The notes under the pieces are model-generated. The model ran no database searches. It had not been told where the DNA came from and worked only from the letters and a program-made list of their open reading frames with translations. 64,000 nt of DNA, from the NCBI GenBank assembly GCA_045649825.1, contig JAZRQO010000002.1, positions 1-64,000 on the forward strand, in the 5' to 3' direction. A program made the position numbers and the translations under genes. Positions 15,864 to 25,146 of this stretch are shown piece by piece (the stretch's first letter is position 1; every line of letters starts with the position of its first letter). Source of the stretch: RGIG9115 sp045649825. Lineage in GTDB: Bacteria > Bacillota > Clostridia > UBA1381.

Positions 15864-17942
15864 ATGGAATTTTTCTTGGATTTTGCACCTTTTGGCGTAC
15901 TTTTCTGTGCAGTGGTTGCGCTTTTTTATTCGATTGTTCAGTTTTATTCGGTTAAGAAAAAGCCAGAAGGAACAGAGACTATGGCAGCTATCGGTAAGAA
16001 AATCAGACAGGGAGCTATGGCTTATCTTAAAAGGCAGTATAAAACCGTTGGTATTTTCTTTGCAGTGATGTTTGTAATACTTTGTGGACTTGCTTCTGCA
16101 GGCTTTCTAACGTGGTTCGTGCCTTTTGCTTTTTTATCAGGCGGTTTTTTCTCAGGCCTTTCAGGCTTTGTTGGAATGAAAATTGCTACATATGCAAATA
16201 CCAGAACAGCTAACGGTGCAAGAGAAGGGCTTAATAAAGGTCTTAAAATTGCTTTCGCATCAGGATCAGTTATGGGACTTACCGTTGTTGGCCTTGGGCT
16301 TCTTGATATCAGCGTTTGGTTTATAATTCTTAAAACAGTTTATGGAACAGATATTAATAGTATTATGAGTGCAATGCTTACATTTGGTATGGGTGCAAGC
16401 TCAATGGCACTTTTTGCCCGTGTGGGTGGTGGCATTTTTACAAAGGCTGCTGACGTTGGTGCAGATCTGGTTGGTAAGGTTGAAGCCGGAATTCCTGAGG
16501 ACGATCCCCGAAATCCTGCTTGTATTGCAGATAACGTAGGTGACAATGTGGGTGACGTTGCAGGAATGGGTGCAGACCTCTACGAATCATACGTTGGCTC
16601 TATTATTTCGGCAGGTGCGCTTGCAGTTGCTGCAGGTCTTGGATTTGCAGGTGTTATAATTCCTATGATGATTGCTGCAATCGGTATTCTTGCATCTATA
16701 TTCGGAACCTTCTTTGTAAGTACAAAAGAGGGTGCAACTCAAAAAAATCTTCTCGGCTCACTAAGGCGTGGTACATATGTAAGTTCTGCAGTTTCTGCGA
16801 TTGTTTCTGCAATACTTATTTACAAAATTATACCTGACCATACAGGCGTTTTCTGGGCTGTAGTCTCAGGTCTTGTTGCAGGTGTTTTGATAGGATTCTT
16901 TACGGAGTATTATACCTCAGACTCATACAAGCCTACTCAGAAGCTTGCTTCATCTTCTGAAACAGGCAGTGCTACAATTATTATTGATGGTATGGCACTT
17001 GGTATGCTTTCAACTGCAATTCCCGTTATTATTATAGGTATTTCAGTTCTTATAAGTTATTTTGTTGCAGGCGGAGCAGAGTCATTTGAACTCGGTCTCT
17101 ATGGAGTTGGTATTTCGGCAGTTGGTATGCTCTCTACTCTTGGTATTACTCTGGCTACTGACGCATATGGCCCTGTTGCTGACAATGCAGGAGGAATTGC
17201 TGAAATGTCCGGTCTTGAAAAGACTGTACGTGAAAGAACAGATGCTCTTGATTCTCTCGGTAACACAACAGCAGCTACAGGTAAGGGATTTGCAATTGGT
17301 TCTGCAGCTTTAACTGCTCTTGCACTTATAGTTTCTTATACAGATAAAGTAAAATCTTTAGGCGGAACACTTGATCTTCAGATTACAAACCCCACAGTTC
17401 TTGTAGGTTTGTTTGTAGGTGCTATGCTTCCGTTCCTCTTTAGTGCATATACTATGCAGGCGGTAGGTCGTGCGGCTCAGAAGATAGTGGTTGAAGTAAG
17501 ACGTCAGTTTAAAGAAATTCCCGGACTTATGGAAGGAAAAGCGGAAGCTGATTATGCAAAGTGTGTTGATATTTGCACACGTTCTTCTCTTAAAGAAATG
17601 ATACTTCCTGCGGCACTCGGAATTATTGCTCCTATAATTGTAGGTCTTGTGCTTGGCGTTAATGGTGTTGTGGGTATGCTTTCAGGTGCACTTATCTCGG
17701 GATTTGTTCTTGCAATTATGATGGCAAATTCAGGCGGTAGCTGGGATAATGCAAAGAAGTATATAGAAGCCGGAAACTATAACGGAAAAGGCTCTGAGAA
17801 TCATAAAGCGGCAGTGGTAGGCGATACTGTGGGCGATCCGTTTAAGGATACAGCAGGCCCAAGTGTTAACATCCTTATTAAGCTCCTTAGTATGGTATCT
17901 ATTGTCTTTGCGGCACTTGTTGTAAACTTCCATTTGTTTTAA
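15864..17942 (+). CDS. hppA: Membrane-bound ion-pumping pyrophosphatase
   Basis: 692 residues with about 16 membrane spans. It hydrolyses pyrophosphate to pump Na+ or H+. The catalytic loop DVGADLVGKVEAGIPEDDPR and DNVGDNVGDVAGMGADL and the C-terminal GDTVGDPFKDTAGPS are intact. The sequence GNTTAATGKG has Ala where K+-independent enzymes have Lys, so it is predicted K+-dependent; Na+ pumping is likely but not proven by this. GGAGGAA (15851-15857) before ATG 15864 sets the start. In this window it precedes PPi-producing biosynthetic operons. Confidence 0.95.
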   Translation: MEFFLDFAPFGVLFCAVVALFYSIVQFYSVKKKPEGTETMAAIGKKIRQGAMAYLKRQYKTVGIFFAVMFVILCGLASAGFLTWFVPFAFLSGGFFSGLSGFVGMKIATYANTRTANGAREGLNKGLKIAFASGSVMGLTVVGLGLLDISVWFIILKTVYGTDINSIMSAMLTFGMGASSMALFARVGGGIFTKAADVGADLVGKVEAGIPEDDPRNPACIADNVGDNVGDVAGMGADLYESYVGSIISAGALAVAAGLGFAGVIIPMMIAAIGILASIFGTFFVSTKEGATQKNLLGSLRRGTYVSSAVSAIVSAILIYKIIPDHTGVFWAVVSGLVAGVLIGFFTEYYTSDSYKPTQKLASSSETGSATIIIDGMALGMLSTAIPVIIIGISVLISYFVAGGAESFELGLYGVGISAVGMLSTLGITLATDAYGPVADNAGGIAEMSGLEKTVRERTDALDSLGNTTAATGKGFAIGSAALTALALIVSYTDKVKSLGGTLDLQITNPTVLVGLFVGAMLPFLFSAYTMQAVGRAAQKIVVEVRRQFKEIPGLMEGKAEADYAKCVDICTRSSLKEMILPAALGIIAPIIVGLVLGVNGVVGMLSGALISGFVLAIMMANSGGSWDNAKKYIEAGNYNGKGSENHKAAVVGDTVGDPFKDTAGPSVNILIKLLSMVSIVFAALVVNFHLF

Positions 17943-17947
17943 AATTA

Positions 17948-17985
17948 AGAAACTGCCCCACATAGTGAAGTGGGGCAGTTTCTTT
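17948..17985. terminator. Bidirectional terminator between hppA and the Clp ATPase
   Basis: GAAACTGCCCCAC, eight-base loop, GTGGGGCAGTTTC, flanked by A and T runs. Confidence 0.92.
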
Positions 17986-20302
17986 ATGCATTAATAGCAC
18001 GAATAATTATTTTTTCATTTTCAGCATCTGCTAAAAGTGTAGTTCCGAATTTAATTTCGCCTGCAAGAGCTAGTTTTGAAAGCTCATCTTCTATAAGATT
18101 CTGAATAGCACGTTTAAGAGGCCTTGCACCGTACTGACTGTCATATCCCTCTGAAAGTATGATTTCCTTTGCATCAACTGTTATATTGAAGGTTGCTCCT
18201 TTTTCTGTCATTTTTTCGACAATATCTTTAAGAAGAAGGTCGATAATCAATCTAAGTTCGTCCTTTGTGAGAGGCTTGAATGTGATTATTTCATCAATTC
18301 TGTTTAAGAACTCAGGTCTGAATTGTTTTTTTAAGCTTTTTTCAACGTTATCCGAAATTGAATCTTCAATGCTTGAACCGAAGCCGAGGGCTTTTGTGGA
18401 AATCTCGCTTCCTGCATTTGTTGTCATAATAATAATTGTATTCTCAAAGTTAATAATTTTGCCGTGGCTGTCGGCAATTCTTCCGTCATCAAGAATTTGA
18501 AGGAACATATTGAACACTTCGGGGTCAGCCTTTTCGATTTCATCAAGAAGAATTACTGAATAAGGCTTTCTTCTGACTTTTTCTGTAAGCTGTCCTGCTT
18601 CATCATAGCCTACATATCCCGGTGGGGAGCCGATAAGCTTTGAAACTGCATGCTTTTCCATGTATTCAGACATATCAAGGCGGATAAGGGATTCCTCAGA
18701 GCCGAACATTACCTCAGCAATGGTCTTTACTAGCTCTGTTTTACCAACACCTGTAGGGCCTGCAAAAATGAAAGAAACGGGTCTTTTACGCGTTGTTATA
18801 TCGGCACGGCCTCGTCTGATTGCACGGGCGACGGAATTTACAGCATTGTCCTGACCGATAACTCGTTTGTGAAGGAGAGATTCGAGATTGATTAATTTTT
18901 CTGTTTCATCCTCGGTTAATCGGTGAACAGGAATTTTTGTCCATGCTTCAATAACTGCCGCAATATCATCTTCGGTTATTTCCGCAAGAGAAGCCTGTTT
19001 TTTAAGCTCTTGTATTCTCTCGCTCATACGCATTTGTTCGCTTCTGAGATTTGCGCTTGTTTCAAAATCACCTTCGGAAGTTGCTTTTTCTATTTTTTCA
19101 TTAAAGTTTGACATTTCCCCTTCTGTTTTAGACAGTTCATACAAAGCTTTGTTTTTAAGATTAACTGCAGAACCTGCCTCATCAATCACATCGATTGCTT
19201 TATCAGGAAGGAATCTTTCAGTAATGTATCTTTCAGACATTCTTACTGCTTTTTCGATTATTTTGTCTGATATTTTAACCTTATGATAGTCCTGGTAATA
19301 GTCCTTTATTCCTTTGAGTATTTCTATACTCTCCTGTATATCAGGTTCATCTATGATAACAGGCTGAAAACGTCTTTCCAGAGCACTGTCTTTTTCGATA
19401 TGTTTCCTGTATTCTGTGAGAGTTGTTGCTCCGATAATTTGTATTTCTCCTCGGGCAAGTGCAGGCTTTAATATATTTGCCGCACTCATTGCCCCTTCCG
19501 CATCACCTGCAGCAACAATGTTGTGGATTTCGTCAATTACGAGTATAACATTTCCTGCTTCTGCAGCTTCGCTCAGTAAATTTTTAAGCCTTGCTTCAAA
19601 TTGGCCTCTGAACTGTGTACCTGCAACGAGTGCGGTGAAATCGATTAGATATAACTGATAGTCAAGAAGCTTCGGGGGAACATTCTTTTCGAAAATTCTG
19701 CAGGCAAGACCTTCCGCAACTGCAGTTTTACCAACCCCCGGCTCTCCAAGGAGAACAGGATTGTTTTTTGAACGTCTGTTTAAAATCTGAATAACACGTT
19801 CTATTTCGCTGTCTCTGTGAATTACTCTGTCTACCTTACCAAGTGCTGCCTTTACCGTAAGGTTTGTACCGTAGGTGTCAAGCATACTTTTTTTGTTTGA
19901 GTTCTGTTTCTTTTTAGATTTATTATCACCTTTTGGGGGTGTTTCCGTGCTTCCTGAAGGAGAGGGAAAACTGTTAAAAAGTTTTTTAAAAATGTCGGTG
20001 GGTGCAGTTGGTGCACCGCCTTCGATGTTATCTACGCCTTCTATATCTTCAGGGAAAATACCCATACTTTCTGTTAGAGCTTCTATTCCTTCTGAGTCAT
20101 TCAGAAAATCGTTAACCTGTGAAGTCAGTTCGTCAAGGTCCTCTTCATTTATTCCCATCTGCTTCATCATTTCATCAACAGGTGCAATGCCAAGCTCCTT
20201 TGCGCAGGCAAGACATAAGCCTTCGCTAACGGTTTTGCCATTTTCGATTTTTGTAATAAAAACCATTGCAGGATTAACCTTGCACTTTGAGCATAACGTC
20301 AT
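17984..20302 (-). CDS. clpE: Clp-family AAA+ unfoldase with N-terminal zinc finger (ClpE/ClpC type)
   Basis: 772 residues. A C4 zinc finger opens the protein (Cys4, 7, 30, 33), replacing the usual ClpC N domain, then a low-complexity Pro/Ser/Lys linker (about 100-145). AAA1 has GEPGVGKT, a UVR-like coiled coil lies between the ATPases (FNEKIEKATSEGDFETSANLRSEQM), and AAA2 has GPTGVGKT. The LGF tripeptide in the second ATPase domain is the likely ClpP contact. Zinc finger plus two AAA domains is the ClpE layout, though this protein is longer than Bacillus ClpE (~700). No clear CtsR operator was found upstream. Confidence 0.88.
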   Translation of the reverse strand: MTLCSKCKVNPAMVFITKIENGKTVSEGLCLACAKELGIAPVDEMMKQMGINEEDLDELTSQVNDFLNDSEGIEALTESMGIFPEDIEGVDNIEGGAPTAPTDIFKKLFNSFPSPSGSTETPPKGDNKSKKKQNSNKKSMLDTYGTNLTVKAALGKVDRVIHRDSEIERVIQILNRRSKNNPVLLGEPGVGKTAVAEGLACRIFEKNVPPKLLDYQLYLIDFTALVAGTQFRGQFEARLKNLLSEAAEAGNVILVIDEIHNIVAAGDAEGAMSAANILKPALARGEIQIIGATTLTEYRKHIEKDSALERRFQPVIIDEPDIQESIEILKGIKDYYQDYHKVKISDKIIEKAVRMSERYITERFLPDKAIDVIDEAGSAVNLKNKALYELSKTEGEMSNFNEKIEKATSEGDFETSANLRSEQMRMSERIQELKKQASLAEITEDDIAAVIEAWTKIPVHRLTEDETEKLINLESLLHKRVIGQDNAVNSVARAIRRGRADITTRKRPVSFIFAGPTGVGKTELVKTIAEVMFGSEESLIRLDMSEYMEKHAVSKLIGSPPGYVGYDEAGQLTEKVRRKPYSVILLDEIEKADPEVFNMFLQILDDGRIADSHGKIINFENTIIIMTTNAGSEISTKALGFGSSIEDSISDNVEKSLKKQFRPEFLNRIDEIITFKPLTKDELRLIIDLLLKDIVEKMTEKGATFNITVDAKEIILSEGYDSQYGARPLKRAIQNLIEDELSKLALAGEIKFGTTLLADAENEKIIIRAINA

Positions 20303-20644
20303 TTATTTCATCCTTTCAGATATTAATTCATTATATTATTTGTAATTTGGATTAGTATATCACATAGCTGATGAATATGGAATACTTTTTAATTAAAATT
20401 TACAATTCCTTCATAATAATGAGCTTATAAACACAAAAAACAGTGCAATTTTTCAAATTAGAGATTTATGGAAAAATATGTCACTTAAAATTGGTTGGTT
20501 TGCTTGAATATATTAAGTCAATTCTGTTTTTGTTTGTTTAATTATTACATTAATACTTACATAATTATCCAATAATCCTTATTTGTAATTATGGTAATTA
20601 AGAGAGGAAAAATCAGGTGTATTATTTATTATGGGTGAGGGAAT
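20303..20644. other. AT-rich intergenic region
   Basis: Divergent region between the Clp gene and the sigma-like gene. It must carry both promoters, but I see no well-spaced consensus, no CIRCE or CtsR site and no small RNA. Confidence 0.4.
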
Positions 20645-21151
20645 GTGACTAAAGGTAAAGCAGAGATTATAGAAAAATTTTACAAAGATGAAAGCAACCG
20701 TGTTTTATTTGAGATTAATAAAATAGTTTGTGACGAAGTTCTTGCTGAGGAAATATATCACGAAAGTATTTTTCGCTGTATACAGGATATGAATAAATGG
20801 TGTGGGAAGGAAAATATAACGGCTGAAAATATTATGAATATGTGCAAATCGGTTGTAGCTTCTGAAATGCTGATACATAAGATTTTATATTCGGGAATTT
20901 GCGTATACACTGACCCTCTTGAAATAGTGATATGTGATGAAATAATAAGTGATATCGTAAAGGAAATAGATGAACTTCGGACCTACAGTTCGGTTTTAAA
21001 ACTGTATTTGTTTGAAAATTTATCAGTAAGAGAAATTTCTGCGCTGCTTAATATAAAACCTGACACCGTAGCAAAACAGATAATAAGAGGAAAAGAAAAA
21101 CTTTGCATGAGGCTTAAAAGCTCTAAAGCCTTACAATCTCTGTTTTTATAA
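20645..21151 (+). CDS. Small sigma-70-like factor (region 4 HTH)
   Basis: 168 residues. The C-terminal third is a sigma-70 region 4 helix-turn-helix (LFENLSVREISALLNIKPDTVAKQIIRGKEKL). The N-terminal part (about 5-90) resembles region 2 of ECF sigma factors only loosely. The start is GTG behind TGAGGG, with no usable ATG nearby. There is no anti-sigma gene next to it. Its last 29 bases overlap the 3' end of the convergent phosphodiesterase gene. It may be a sigma factor or a sigma-like regulator; regulon unknown. Confidence 0.75.
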   Translation: MTKGKAEIIEKFYKDESNRVLFEINKIVCDEVLAEEIYHESIFRCIQDMNKWCGKENITAENIMNMCKSVVASEMLIHKILYSGICVYTDPLEIVICDEIISDIVKEIDELRTYSSVLKLYLFENLSVREISALLNIKPDTVAKQIIRGKEKLCMRLKSSKALQSLFL

Positions 21152-21590
21152 TTCCGTTGTCAATTGTGATAACTGCATAGCTGCTTTTGGACGAGTAGCA
21201 CATTGCTCCAGGATTAATAATTGTTCCGCCCAGATAGTATTCTGTGTTTGCTGTATGGGTATGGCCGTATATTACCAGGTCGTAACCTTCTTCAATTTTT
21301 TGACGCAGAGAATCAAGCCCTGATTTAACTCCGAATAGGTGGCCGTGGGTTATAAAAATACGTTTTCCCTCTTCTTCAAGGCTCAGTTCTTTCTGTGTTT
21401 CAGGGGCATAATCGTTGTTACCCACAACATAACAAAATCTTATTTTGGGATTTATCAATTTTGAAATACTCAGAGCGTCGTTTAAAATATCACCGCAATG
21501 TATAACCATATCAGTATCGGGTTGCTGGTTAATTATTGGGAGTATTCTGTTATAATATCCGTGAGAATCAGAAAAAACTAAGATTTTCAT
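21123..21590 (-). CDS. YfcE/MJ0936-type metallophosphoesterase
   Basis: 155 residues with every calcineurin-like motif: FSDSHG, HCGDIL, GNND, THGH and GHTH. The family hydrolyses phosphodiesters with two bound metals; the natural substrate is not fixed. ATG 21590 follows AAAGGA by eight bases, so the upstream in-frame ATG at 21599, which lies inside the ribosome site, is rejected. Confidence 0.9.
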   Translation of the reverse strand: MKILVFSDSHGYYNRILPIINQQPDTDMVIHCGDILNDALSISKLINPKIRFCYVVGNNDYAPETQKELSLEEEGKRIFITHGHLFGVKSGLDSLRQKIEEGYDLVIYGHTHTANTEYYLGGTIINPGAMCYSSKSSYAVITIDNGIIKTEIVRL

Positions 21591-21693
21591 ACGGTGCATC
21601 CTTTCATTTCAATTGAATGAATTTTAACACGTTTTTTTGAATTTGTAAAGATAATAATAAATATTTTTTTCTTAAACGGTTAAAAATATTTAT

Positions 21694-22110
21694 ATGATGA
21701 TTAAATTTATTATTTACGGATTGCTTGGTTGGAATATAGAGGTTTTATGGACGGGATGGTGTGAGCTTTTATCTGGAAATATTAATATGGTTGGAAGAAC
21801 ATCATTGTGGATGTTCATAATCTACGGCAGTGGTGGTATTTTGTTTGAAAAAGTATTGCCGAAAATAAAAGACAGAAAATGGTTTGAAAGAGGATTTATA
21901 TGGATGTGTCTGATTTTTGCTGTAGAGTTTTTAAGTGGAGCTTTTTTAAAGCTTCTCGGAATTACTGCATGGAGATATGACAGCCTTTTTTCAGTTTTAG
22001 GGTTAATCAGACTTGACTATGGACCGCTTTGGGCTTTTGTAGGGTTAGCTTTTGAAAGATTATCCCGATTAATAGCAGTGGGTTTCACAGAAAAAAGAGC
22101 AACACAATAG
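21694..22110 (+). CDS. CmpB/TMEM229-type membrane protein (putative ABC permease family)
   Basis: 138 residues with four hydrophobic segments. The opening FIIYGLLGWNIEVLWTGW and the middle RTSLWMFIIYGSGGI resemble PF06541, annotated as a type IV ABC-transporter permease but functionally uncharacterised. No convincing Shine-Dalgarno site precedes either of the two ATGs. The gene is monocistronic and ends before a strong hairpin. Confidence 0.72.
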   Translation: MMIKFIIYGLLGWNIEVLWTGWCELLSGNINMVGRTSLWMFIIYGSGGILFEKVLPKIKDRKWFERGFIWMCLIFAVEFLSGAFLKLLGITAWRYDSLFSVLGLIRLDYGPLWAFVGLAFERLSRLIAVGFTEKRATQ

Positions 22111-22111
22111 A

Positions 22112-22166
22112 AAAATGCCGTATACGGGTTGTAACATATAGTACCCGTTATACGGCTTTGTTTTTA
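22112..22166 (+). terminator. Terminator after the CmpB-like gene
   Basis: GCCGTATACGGGT and ACCCGTTATACGGC pair around a 13-base loop, with a U-rich tail after it. Confidence 0.85.
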
Positions 22167-22170
22167 ATAT

Positions 22171-22199
22171 AGGAATTTGCGCGCAACGTGCGCAAATTA
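22171..22199. repeat. Covarying hairpin element, copy 1
   Basis: AGGAATTT, GCGC, loop GCAACGT, GCGC, AAATT. A second copy at 60643-60669 has the same flanks and loop but a different, still paired, stem (ACTC/GAGT). Both lie at 3' ends of genes. Confidence 0.6.
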
Positions 22200-22205
22200 G
22201 CTTAT

Positions 22206-22859
22206 TTATACCTTTTCTGTTTCTGCAATTTCCTCTGATTCTTCCGTTGCAAGCTCAAGCCTGTTTACTGATACCTCGTAAGCAGTTTTTGTAACGGTTT
22301 CTTCTTCGCTCAGGTGTTTTTGATATGTTCGCGACTGAATTCTGCCCCATACTTTTATATGTTCACCTACATTAAAGTTTTTACAATACCGCGCATTTCT
22401 GCCCCAGGCAATAACGGGAATGTAGTCTGATTTGCTGTAGGTGCGGTTTACTGCGATTAACATATCCGTAATCTCTCTACCGAAGGGAGTAGTTCTGTAA
22501 ACGGGCGGCTTGCATATATAGCCGTCAAGATACAGAGAATTGGGATTTTTTGGTGCAATATCATCGCAAATATTTATATTTTTTGCAAAAACCGTCAGAA
22601 CAAGCTTGTTTGAGTTTTCCTCTGTGCTGTTGTATGACCTGAACTGACCGTCAATTTCCAGAAAATCTCCCGGTTCGCAGGAACAGTCTGTAAGCAGACG
22701 CTCTGAGGTTAAAACCTTGATATAGTCGTATGTACCACTGAGTCTTGGCACTTTCAGTGTAAAAATATAAAACTTTTCACCGTACACCTGATGGCTGAAG
22801 GTTAGTTCGTCCTCCATATGGCCTATGATTTTTGCTTGATTGTTTCCGTTGTATTCCAT
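22206..22859 (-). CDS. SSB-like OB-fold single-stranded DNA-binding protein
   Basis: 217 residues that look like two OB folds in tandem. The second (about 105-185) reads like classic SSB: LDGYICKPPVYRTTPFGREI, AVNRTY, DYIPVIAWGRNARYC, VWGRIQSRTYQ. The acidic C-terminal tail ends in TEKV and lacks the DDIPF-type tip of replicative SSB, so this is probably an accessory SSB paralogue. It is transcribed divergently from folC. Confidence 0.8.
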   Translation of the reverse strand: MEYNGNNQAKIIGHMEDELTFSHQVYGEKFYIFTLKVPRLSGTYDYIKVLTSERLLTDCSCEPGDFLEIDGQFRSYNSTEENSNKLVLTVFAKNINICDDIAPKNPNSLYLDGYICKPPVYRTTPFGREITDMLIAVNRTYSKSDYIPVIAWGRNARYCKNFNVGEHIKVWGRIQSRTYQKHLSEEETVTKTAYEVSVNRLELATEESEEIAETEKV

Positions 22860-22972
22860 TGTAATCCTCCTGACTGTTACTTTGTTGCATAGTAATATGC
22901 TTTTGTTTTTAATATTTACAGTTATGTATATGCAGTGATGTTTGTTAATATTCCTTTTTTGTAATATTTTTC

Positions 22973-23001
22973 TTGACTTTAAAAATTATTGGTTGTAAAA
23001 T
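22973..23001 (+). promoter_or_regulatory. Promoter of folC
   Basis: TTGACT, 17-base spacer, TAAAAT, with an untranslated leader of about 100 bases. Confidence 0.75.
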
Positions 23002-23107
23002 AAAGTATATGTGAGAATAAATTTTCCGTCAACAACCGACGTTTATTGTTCACAAAAAACAGTATACAATTTACAGTTTCTAAACAATTTTAACAGGAGA
23101 TACAAAA

Positions 23108-24343
23108 ATGAATTATACCGAGGCAATAAATTATATACATTCAGCTCCTAAGCTCTCAAAACCCTTAGGCAACGAAAATCTTAAACTCTTATTAAAAGAA
23201 CTTGGTTCGCCCGAATTAAGGCTTTCATTTGTTCATATTGCAGGGACAAACGGCAAAGGCTCCGTTTCCGCAATGACAGACAGTGTTTTGAGATATGCAG
23301 GATATAAAACGGGTTTGTTCACTTCGCCGTTTATAGAAAGATTTAATGAACGCATAAAGGTAAACGGCGAAGATATAGAAAATTCCAGGCTTGCAGAAAT
23401 CACAACCAAGGTTTCGGATACTATTAAAAAAATGAATATTCAGCTTGCTGAGTTTTCTTTGATTTTTGTAATTGCTCTTTTGTATTTTTCAGAAAAGGAA
23501 TGTGATATAGTTGTTCTTGAAACAGGTCTTGGGGGCAGACTTGATGCTACGAATGCCATAGAGAAGAGTGTTGTTTCGGCAATTACCTCAATCGGATTTG
23601 ACCATATGCAGTACCTTGGAAGTACTATAGGCGAAATAGCCAGGGAAAAAGCGGGCATAATCAAATCAGGCGGGAAGGTGGTGTTGTATCCAAATCCTGC
23701 TGATGATGTCGGGAATATTTTTGAAGAATGTTCTTTGGAAAAAAGTGCTTCTATAACTGTTTGTGACGCTCCGCAGAAAGATGATGATAAGCTTGTTTAT
23801 AAGAATAATAAATACACTTTGTCTCTTAAAGGGGAGTACCAGTATTCAAATGCTTGTGTGTGTCTTGAAATAATTGAGGTATTGAGAAATGCAGGATATA
23901 ATATAAGTGGAGAAAATGTTTGTCGAGGGCTTGAAAATACAGTATGGCCGGGACGTTTTGAGTGGCTGTCGGAGAAGCTTTTGCTTGATGGCTGCCATAA
24001 CATTGACGGTGTTCGTGAATTTGCAAAAAGCGTAGCGGAATTTGACAAACCAATTACTGTTGTTACGGGGGTTATGGAAGATAAAGATTACTTTGCTATT
24101 GCAGAAATCCTATCGCATGTTACAAAAAACATAATAATTACAAAATGTAAACTGCCCCGTGCTCTTGACCCTTATGAGTATAAAAAAGTTTTTGAGAAAC
24201 TAGGTGTTAAAGCTGAGGTTTGTGAATGCTCTGAAGAGGCGGTTAAGATGGCACTTGAACGTAATGGTATCTGCGCGGTTTGTGGCTCTTTGTATCTTAT
24301 CGGTGAAGTAAGACATGCCTTTAAAAACAAAACCGCACATTGA
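23108..24343 (+). CDS. folC: Folylpolyglutamate synthase / dihydrofolate synthase
   Basis: 411 residues of the Mur-ligase superfamily. The ATP loop HIAGTNGKGS (about 41-50), LFTSPFIERFNERI and the C-terminal domain with LLLDGCHNIDG are all present. It adds glutamates to folates and may make dihydrofolate. Placement immediately before the purine operon fits the folate need of PurN and PurH, but the purine riboswitch lies after it with its own promoter. Confidence 0.94.
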   Translation: MNYTEAINYIHSAPKLSKPLGNENLKLLLKELGSPELRLSFVHIAGTNGKGSVSAMTDSVLRYAGYKTGLFTSPFIERFNERIKVNGEDIENSRLAEITTKVSDTIKKMNIQLAEFSLIFVIALLYFSEKECDIVVLETGLGGRLDATNAIEKSVVSAITSIGFDHMQYLGSTIGEIAREKAGIIKSGGKVVLYPNPADDVGNIFEECSLEKSASITVCDAPQKDDDKLVYKNNKYTLSLKGEYQYSNACVCLEIIEVLRNAGYNISGENVCRGLENTVWPGRFEWLSEKLLLDGCHNIDGVREFAKSVAEFDKPITVVTGVMEDKDYFAIAEILSHVTKNIIITKCKLPRALDPYEYKKVFEKLGVKAEVCECSEEAVKMALERNGICAVCGSLYLIGEVRHAFKNKTAH

Positions 24344-24388
24344 ATAAATTATATAAATAAATACATATAAAATTTGTCAATATAACTC

Positions 24389-24417
24389 TTGACAGTTTTT
24401 TGCGGTTTTGATATAAT
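24389..24417 (+). promoter_or_regulatory. Promoter of the pur-pyr operon
   Basis: TTGACA (24389-24394), 17-base spacer, TATAAT (24412-24417): full consensus, about 50 bases before the riboswitch. Confidence 0.9.
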
Positions 24418-24467
24418 ATTGGCGTAACATTTTTACAGTGTTATTTCAAATGCTTTAAAGAGTTTTT

Positions 24468-24577
24468 TGTAACTGACGGATACGCGGAGCACCGCATGGG
24501 AGCAGAAAACGAGAAAATGTTTTGTCGACCGTCTGGGCAGCCTGTTCGCCGTGAGTGGAATAGGTCTGCCTTTTTAT
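24468..24577 (+). promoter_or_regulatory. ZTP (pfl) riboswitch with intrinsic terminator
   Basis: The aptamer has ACTGACGG (472-479) pairing through GACGG with CCGTC (24529-24533), a GCGG/CCGC stem with loop AGCA, the conserved TGGGAGC, a variable AAAAC/GTTTT hairpin, and the 3' core CTGGGCA. GGCAGCCT (24536-24543), overlapping that core, also pairs with AGGTCTGCC (24562-24570) followed by TTTTT, giving a terminator exclusive with the aptamer. Known ZTP switches turn genes on when ZMP/ZTP accumulates, here matching a purine operon downstream. Confidence 0.9.
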
Positions 24578-24608
24578 GGTTTTTAAATAATACGAAAGGT
24601 TGGAATTG

Positions 24609-25106
24609 ATGATGAAAAAAGTAGCGATTATTATGGGCAGTGATTCTGATTTACCTGTAGTTGAAAAGGGAATAGAGGTTCTTAAAAAGTATGATGTACC
24701 TTTTGAGGTTCATGTATATTCAGCACACCGCACTCCAGTTCAGGCAAAGGAATTTGCAGTAAATGCAAGAGCAAACGGTTTTGGTGCAATTATAGCAGCG
24801 GCAGGTAAGGCTGCACATCTCGCAGGAGCTATTGCCGCAAATACAACTCTTCCCGTTATCGGAATTCCTGTTAAAGCTTCTGTTCTTGACGGAATGGACG
24901 CTCTTCTTTCAACAGTTCAGATGCCAAACGGTATGCCTGTTGCAACCGTTGCCATAGACGGCGCTCATAATGCTGCACTTCTTGCAGTTGAAATCCTTTC
25001 AGTAAGTGATGAAGCTCTTGCTGAAAAACTCGACATTGAAAGAACTGCTGGTGCAGAGAAGGTTCTTAAAGCCGACGCTGAGATCAGCAAAAAGTACAAC
25101 AACTGA
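24609..25106 (+). CDS. purE: N5-carboxyaminoimidazole ribonucleotide mutase
   Basis: 165 residues, class I PurE: IMGSDSDLP at the start, SAHRTP, AAAGKAAHLAGA and IPVKASVLDGMDALLS. It makes CAIR in step 6 of purine synthesis. GAAAGG lies nine bases before ATG 24609, and a second ATG follows at once. No purK or purC is in the window. It is the first gene behind the riboswitch. Confidence 0.95.
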   Translation: MMKKVAIIMGSDSDLPVVEKGIEVLKKYDVPFEVHVYSAHRTPVQAKEFAVNARANGFGAIIAAAGKAAHLAGAIAANTTLPVIGIPVKASVLDGMDALLSTVQMPNGMPVATVAIDGAHNAALLAVEILSVSDEALAEKLDIERTAGAEKVLKADAEISKKYNN

Positions 25107-25146
25107 TTAATTAACACGTAATTGTCTGAAAGGGGATTTTAGCTTA

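Noticed and set aside
20303..20644. CtsR or CIRCE site before the Clp ATPase
   Set aside because: No heptad direct repeat or CIRCE palindrome could be found.
24418..24608. Guanine (purine) riboswitch or T-box before purE
   Set aside because: There is no purine-aptamer core or T-box sequence; the GACGG/CCGTC stem, TGGGAGC and CTGGGCA match the ZTP aptamer.
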